Source of the DNA: Mycobacterium sp. E1214
GTDB taxonomy: Bacteria > Actinomycetota > Actinomycetes > Mycobacteriales > Mycobacteriaceae
Length of the DNA stretch: 64,000 nt
NCBI RefSeq assembly: GCF_001666755.1
Contig: NZ_LZJC01000088.1
Location: 1 to 64,000, forward strand
Direction: 5' to 3'
Shown: piece after piece, positions 52,795 to 64,000 of the stretch
How the letters are laid out: each line of letters begins with the position of its first letter
How positions within the stretch are numbered: position 1 is the first letter of the stretch
Notes under the pieces: generated by a model
Databases searched by the model: none
Seen by the model: the letters and a program-made list of their open reading frames with translations, nothing else
Told to the model about the DNA's origin: nothing
Translations under genes and position numbers: made by a program

Positions 52795-54276
52795 ATGACG
52801 ACCGTGGAAACCCGCAAACCGCCCAACCCGTATCTCGAAGGCTTCCTGGCGCCCGTCGCCGCGGAAGTCACCGCCCACGACCTGCCGGTCACCGGCCACA
52901 TCCCGCAACACCTCGACGGGCGGTACCTGCGCAACGGCCCCAACCCGGCCGCCGAGGTCGACCCGGCGATCTACCACTGGTTCAGCGGCGACGGGATGGT
53001 GCACGGCGTGGCGCTGCGCGACGGGCAGGCCCGCTGGTACCGCAACCGGTGGGTGCGCAGCCCGCGGGTCAGCGACGCGCTGGGCAAGCGGCCGCCGGGC
53101 CGGCTGGACGGCCGCGCGGGGATGCTGAGCCTGGGCGCCAACACCAACGCGCTCAGCCACGCCGGGCGCACCCTGGCCCTGGTCGAGGGCGGCGTCGCCA
53201 ACTACGAACTCACCGAGGACCTGGACACCGTCGGAACTTGCGACTTCGACGGCACCCTGGCCGGGGGTTACACCGCGCACCCGCACCGCGACCCCCGGAC
53301 CGGCGAATTGCACGCCGTCTCTTACTCGTTCGCGCGCGGCCGGACCGTGCAGTACTCGGTGATCGACACCCAGGGTCGGGCCCGCCGCACGGTCGACATC
53401 GAGGTCGGCGGCTCGCCGATGATGCACGACTTCTCGCTCACCGAGAAGTACGTGGTGATCTACGACCTGCCGGTGACCTTCGACCCGGTGCAGGTGCTCC
53501 CGCAGCGCATGCCGCCCTGGCTGACGCTGCCCGCCCGGCTGGTGCTGCAGTCGCTGATCGGGCGCGTGCGGGTGCCGGGCCCGATCAACGCGCGGATGAA
53601 CCGCGACGCCCGGCACTCCGACCGGATGCCGTATGCCTGGAATCCGCGCTACCCGGCGCGCATCGGGGTCATGCCGCGCGAGGGCGGCAACGACGACGTG
53701 CGCTGGTTCGACATCGAACCGTGCTACGTCTACCACCCGCTGAACGCCTACTCCGAGATGCGCGGCGACGCCGAGGTTTTGGTGCTCGACGTGGTGCGCT
53801 ACGACCGGATGTTCGACCGGGACCGGCGCGGCCCGGGGGAGAGCACCCCGGTCCTGGACCGTTGGACCGTCAACCTCACCACCGGCGCGGTGCGCACCGA
53901 ATGCCGCGACGAACAGTCCCAGGAATTCCCCCGCATCAACGAGGAGTTGCTGGGCGCGCGGCACCGCTTCGGCTACACCGTCGGCGCCCAGTTCGCCGGC
54001 GGCGGCCCGGGCCTGTTCAAGTACGACTACGCGACCGGATCGCGCCGGGTGGCGCCGCTGGATGCGGGCCTTTTACTCGGCGAGATGTCGTTTGTGCCCA
54101 ACCCCGGCGCGGCCGCGGAGGACGACGGCATCCTGATGGGTTTCGGCTACCACCGCGACCGCGACGAGGGGCAGTTGCTGCTGCTGGACGCGCAGACGCT
54201 CGAGCCGGTAGCCACCGTCCACCTGCCGCAGCGGGTGCCGATGGGCTTCCACGGCAACTGGGTGCCGTCCGCTTGA
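52795..54276 (+). CDS. Carotenoid cleavage oxygenase
   Basis: A 493-residue nonheme-iron carotenoid oxygenase, counterpart of M. tuberculosis Rv0654, which is reported to cleave beta-carotene and lycopene. The four iron-binding histidines are all present: His162 (TAHPHRD), His211 (MMHDFSLTEKY), His314 (YHPLNAYSE) and His486 (GFHGNW). The seven-bladed propeller start (LDGRYLRNGPNP, HWFSGDGMVHG) is typical. The start is the ATG at 52795 with AGGAG nine bases upstream. It is divergent from the TetR gene that probably controls it. Confidence 0.92.
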   Translation: MTTVETRKPPNPYLEGFLAPVAAEVTAHDLPVTGHIPQHLDGRYLRNGPNPAAEVDPAIYHWFSGDGMVHGVALRDGQARWYRNRWVRSPRVSDALGKRPPGRLDGRAGMLSLGANTNALSHAGRTLALVEGGVANYELTEDLDTVGTCDFDGTLAGGYTAHPHRDPRTGELHAVSYSFARGRTVQYSVIDTQGRARRTVDIEVGGSPMMHDFSLTEKYVVIYDLPVTFDPVQVLPQRMPPWLTLPARLVLQSLIGRVRVPGPINARMNRDARHSDRMPYAWNPRYPARIGVMPREGGNDDVRWFDIEPCYVYHPLNAYSEMRGDAEVLVLDVVRYDRMFDRDRRGPGESTPVLDRWTVNLTTGAVRTECRDEQSQEFPRINEELLGARHRFGYTVGAQFAGGGPGLFKYDYATGSRRVAPLDAGLLLGEMSFVPNPGAAAEDDGILMGFGYHRDRDEGQLLLLDAQTLEPVATVHLPQRVPMGFHGNWVPSA

Positions 54277-54458
54277 CGCCTGGCTAACACGCGCGTCAAA
54301 TAAGTTGAGCCGCCGGGGCTTCCACGCGATCTCGGGACGGCCACTTTTTCCCGGCTGTGCCGTGCAACGCTGATCTTGCGCGTGAAGCGTGCGCTACAGT
54401 GACTCAAGCCACACAAAAGGGCAGGTGGCGGGCGTGAGCGTGAACGGAAGGAATCCCC

Positions 54459-55469
54459 ATGGGCGTCGCTATCGAGGTGAACGGACTCACGAAGTCCTTC
54501 GGGTCCTCGAGAATTTGGGAAGACGTGACGCTGGAGATCCCCGCCGGGGAGGTCAGCGTGTTGCTGGGCCCCTCGGGTACCGGCAAATCGGTGTTCCTGA
54601 AGTCGCTGATCGGTCTGCTGCGCCCGGAGCGCGGCTCGGTCGTCATCGACGGCACCGACATCCTGCAGTGCTCGGCCAAGGAGCTCTACGAGATCCGCAC
54701 GCTGTTCGGCGTGATGTTCCAGGACGGCGCGCTGTTCGGTTCGATGAACCTCTACGACAACGCCGCCTTCCCGTTGCGCGAGCACACCAAGAAGAAGGAA
54801 AGCGAAATCCGTGACATCGTCATGGAGAAGCTGGAACTGGTGGGTCTGGGCGGCGACGACAAGAAGTTCCCCGGTGAGATCTCCGGTGGTATGCGCAAGC
54901 GCGCCAGCCTGGCCCGCGCCCTGGTGATGGACCCGCAGATCATCCTCTGCGACGAGCCCGACTCGGGTCTGGACCCGGTCCGCACCGCCTACCTGAGCCA
55001 GCTGATCCTCGACATCAACGCCCAGATCGACGCCACCGTCCTGATCGTCACGCACAACATCAACATCGCCCGCACCGTGCCGGACAACATGGGCATGCTG
55101 TTCCGCCGCAAACTGGTCATGTTCGGCCCCCGCGAGGTCCTGTTGACCAGCGACGAGCCGGTGGTGCGGCAGTTCCTCAACGGCCGCCGCATCGGTCCGA
55201 TCGGCATGTCGGAGGAGAAGGACGAGGCCACCATGGCCGAGGAGCAGGCCGCGCTGGAAGCCGGCCAGCACGCCGGCGGTGTGGAGGAGATCGAGGGCGT
55301 GCCCCCGCAGATCGTCGCCTCGCCCGGCATGCCGGAGCGCAAGGCCGTCGCCCGGCGCCAGGCCCGGGTGCGCGAGATCCTGCACACCCTGCCCAAGGAG
55401 GCCCAGGCCGCGATCATCGACGACATGGAGGGGACCCACAAGTACCGGGCGCACGAAGTCGGCGACTAG
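54459..55469 (+). CDS. mkl: Mce-system ATPase MceG (Mkl)
   Basis: A 336-residue ABC ATPase that powers Mce lipid importers. Walker A is LLGPSGTGKS, the signature ISGGMRKRASLARAL and Walker B IILCDEPDSGLDP are complete, and a VTHNINIARTVPDNMG switch follows. The C-terminal ~85 residues (EEKDEATMAEEQAAL..., RKAVARRQARVREILHTLPK) are the extension found in actinobacterial MceG proteins. The M. tuberculosis annotation adds 23 N-terminal residues; here the equivalent upstream stretch (GTG at 54389) is out of frame with this protein, so the ATG at 54459, with GGAAGG before it, is the likely start. Confidence 0.94.
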   Translation: MGVAIEVNGLTKSFGSSRIWEDVTLEIPAGEVSVLLGPSGTGKSVFLKSLIGLLRPERGSVVIDGTDILQCSAKELYEIRTLFGVMFQDGALFGSMNLYDNAAFPLREHTKKKESEIRDIVMEKLELVGLGGDDKKFPGEISGGMRKRASLARALVMDPQIILCDEPDSGLDPVRTAYLSQLILDINAQIDATVLIVTHNINIARTVPDNMGMLFRRKLVMFGPREVLLTSDEPVVRQFLNGRRIGPIGMSEEKDEATMAEEQAALEAGQHAGGVEEIEGVPPQIVASPGMPERKAVARRQARVREILHTLPKEAQAAIIDDMEGTHKYRAHEVGD

Positions 55470-59418
<3,949 letters not shown>

Positions 59419-59455
59419 CGGCATCGTGCCAGCCAGCCCTCTTATTGGTATCTAA

Positions 59456-63430
<3,975 letters not shown>

Positions 63431-63460
63431 ACCATTCGGTGGTCCCCGCTACCGATCGGC

Positions 63461-63503
63461 GCACGAGAAAAGCCCCGGGCTTCGGCCCGGGGCTTTTTCG
63501 TGC
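63461..63503 (+). terminator. Rho-independent terminator after rpoC
   Basis: GCACGAGAAAAGCCCCGGGC, loop TTCG, GCCCGGGGCTTTTTCGTGC: a near-perfect 19-bp stem with a stable tetraloop and an internal T run. It is the clearest terminator in the window. Confidence 0.9.
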
Positions 63504-63520
63504 GGTGGGCTCCTAATGCG

Positions 63521-63580
63521 CCGAGCGTGCGCCCAGCTTCACGTTCGACGCCGAACGTGCGCCTAGCTTCACGTTCGGCG
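63521..63580. repeat. 30-bp tandem repeat pair with internal hairpins
   Basis: Two head-to-tail 30-base units (63521-63550, 63551-63580) differ at three positions. Each unit folds on itself: in the second, CGAACGTG and CACGTTCG form a perfect 8-bp stem around a 10-base loop; in the first one pair is G-T. It lies between the rpoC terminator and end. Confidence 0.75.
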
Positions 63581-63632
63581 CGGGCGCAAACCCAGTCCAG
63601 CCGGGCGCTCGGCCGCCGTCGGTACCGCTCAC

Positions 63633-63638
63633 TAGACT
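63633..63638 (+). promoter_or_regulatory. -10 element for leaderless end mRNA
   Basis: TAGACT lies exactly six bases before the GTG at 63645; no ribosome binding site is present. Confidence 0.5.
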
Positions 63639-63644
63639 GGCCGC

Positions 63645-64000
63645 GTGCTCATCGGTTCCCACGTCAGCCCCACCGACCCGCTGGCCGCGGCGGAGGCCGA
63701 GAACGCCGACGTCGTGCAGATCTTCCTGGGCAACCCGCAGAGCTGGAAGGCGCCCAAGCCCCGCGAGGACGCCGAGCGGCTGAAGGCCGCCGCGCTGCCG
63801 ATCTACGTGCACGCGCCCTACTTGATCAACGTGGCCTCGGCGAACAACCGGGTGCGGATCCCGTCGCGCAAGATCCTGCAGGAGACCTGCGACGCGGCGG
63901 CCGCGATCGGCGCGGCCGCGGTCATCGTGCACGGCGGCCACGTCACCGCCGACGACGAGCTCGACGAGGGTTTCGAGCGCTGGGGCAAGGCGCTCGACCG
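63645..64000 (+). CDS. end: Endonuclease IV, N-terminal part (cut by window end)
   Basis: The first 118 codons of an endonuclease IV (Nfo)-type AP endonuclease, which continues past the window. [35 protein letters not shown] and [18 protein letters not shown] are the first TIM-barrel strands with zinc-ligand His residues; [21 protein letters not shown] supplies a further ligand. The family cuts DNA at abasic sites with three zinc ions. The position after rpoC matches Rv0670 (end) of M. tuberculosis. GTG 63645 is chosen because a TAGACT -10 lies six bases upstream, pointing to a leaderless message. Confidence 0.92.
   Translation, partial: MLIGSHVSPTDPLAAAEAENADVVQIFLGNPQSWKAPKPREDAERLKAAALPIYVHAPYLINVASANNRVRIPSRKILQETCDAAAAIGAAAVIVHGGHVTADDELDEGFERWGKALD

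Noticed and set aside
63513-63941. A 142-codon minus-strand frame ending in two NVKLGARSA repeats
   Set aside because: It is antisense to the start of end, and the repeat is better explained as an intergenic DNA repeat.

Overview
This 64 kb window is chromosomal DNA from a slow-growing Mycobacterium. The evidence is very high GC throughout, frequent GTG starts, a mycolic-acid gene set (hadABC, mmaA4/2/1), F420/deazaflavin-type and mce-associated genes, and a gene order that follows the M. tuberculosis Rv0618-Rv0670 segment (gal genes, recCBD, echA3, hadABC, secE-nusG, rplK-rplA, mma cluster, lipG, rplJ-rplL, mkl, rpoB-rpoC, end). The mma cluster has no mmaA3, which fits a species without methoxymycolates, such as members of the M. 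avium/simiae side of the genus. The species itself is not resolved.

Layout. 1-7.8 kb: a lipoprotein, an NYN-OST-HTH putative RNase, an alpha/beta hydrolase, a FUSC-type exporter, and an intact galT-galK pair. 7.8-13.6 kb: a zinc-finger-like protein overlapping a PAS-ANTAR regulator, a deazaflavin-family reductase, a large membrane protein with a kinase-like middle, a methyltransferase of the mycobacterial TIGR00027 family, and a VTT-domain membrane protein. 13.6-21.9 kb: a tightly packed recC-recB-recD operon on the minus strand. 22.0-29.6 kb: a block that, from remembered gene order, is absent between recC and echA3 in M. tuberculosis. It holds an HD phosphohydrolase, a nitroreductase, a methyltransferase, a NarK-type transporter, a small thioesterase, a second-type adenylate kinase, and a nitrate-reductase-like molybdoenzyme without its iron-sulfur cysteines, translationally coupled to a His-rich unknown protein. 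29.6-32.2 kb: echA3, a membrane protein, a glyoxalase-II-like hydrolase and an orphan VapB-like protein. 32.3-37.0 kb: tRNA-Thr, tRNA-Met, rpmG, hadABC, tRNA-Trp, secE, nusG, rplK, rplA. 37.0-39.0 kb: an ECF42-type sigma factor with a tandem-DGPF partner. 39.0-44.9 kb: mmaA4, mmaA2, mmaA1, lipG, an ABC1 kinase and a DinB-like protein. 45.0-50.7 kb: a GH38 alpha-mannosidase operon with a ROK sugar kinase. 50.7-55.5 kb: rplJ-rplL with an L10 leader, a TetR/carotenoid-oxygenase divergent pair and the Mce ATPase mkl. 55.5-63.5 kb: rpoB-rpoC. The window ends inside end (endonuclease IV).

The genes fall into three working groups: core information processing (tRNAs, ribosomal proteins L33, L11, L1, L10, L7/L12, SecE, NusG, RNA polymerase beta and beta'), mycolic-acid elongation and modification (HadABC, MmaA), and catabolic or accessory functions (galactose, mannosides, carotenoids, nitrate). 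No insertion sequence, prophage or CRISPR array was seen. A striking regularity is that at least eight genes have a TANNNT -10 box exactly six bases upstream of the start codon, as expected for leaderless transcripts.
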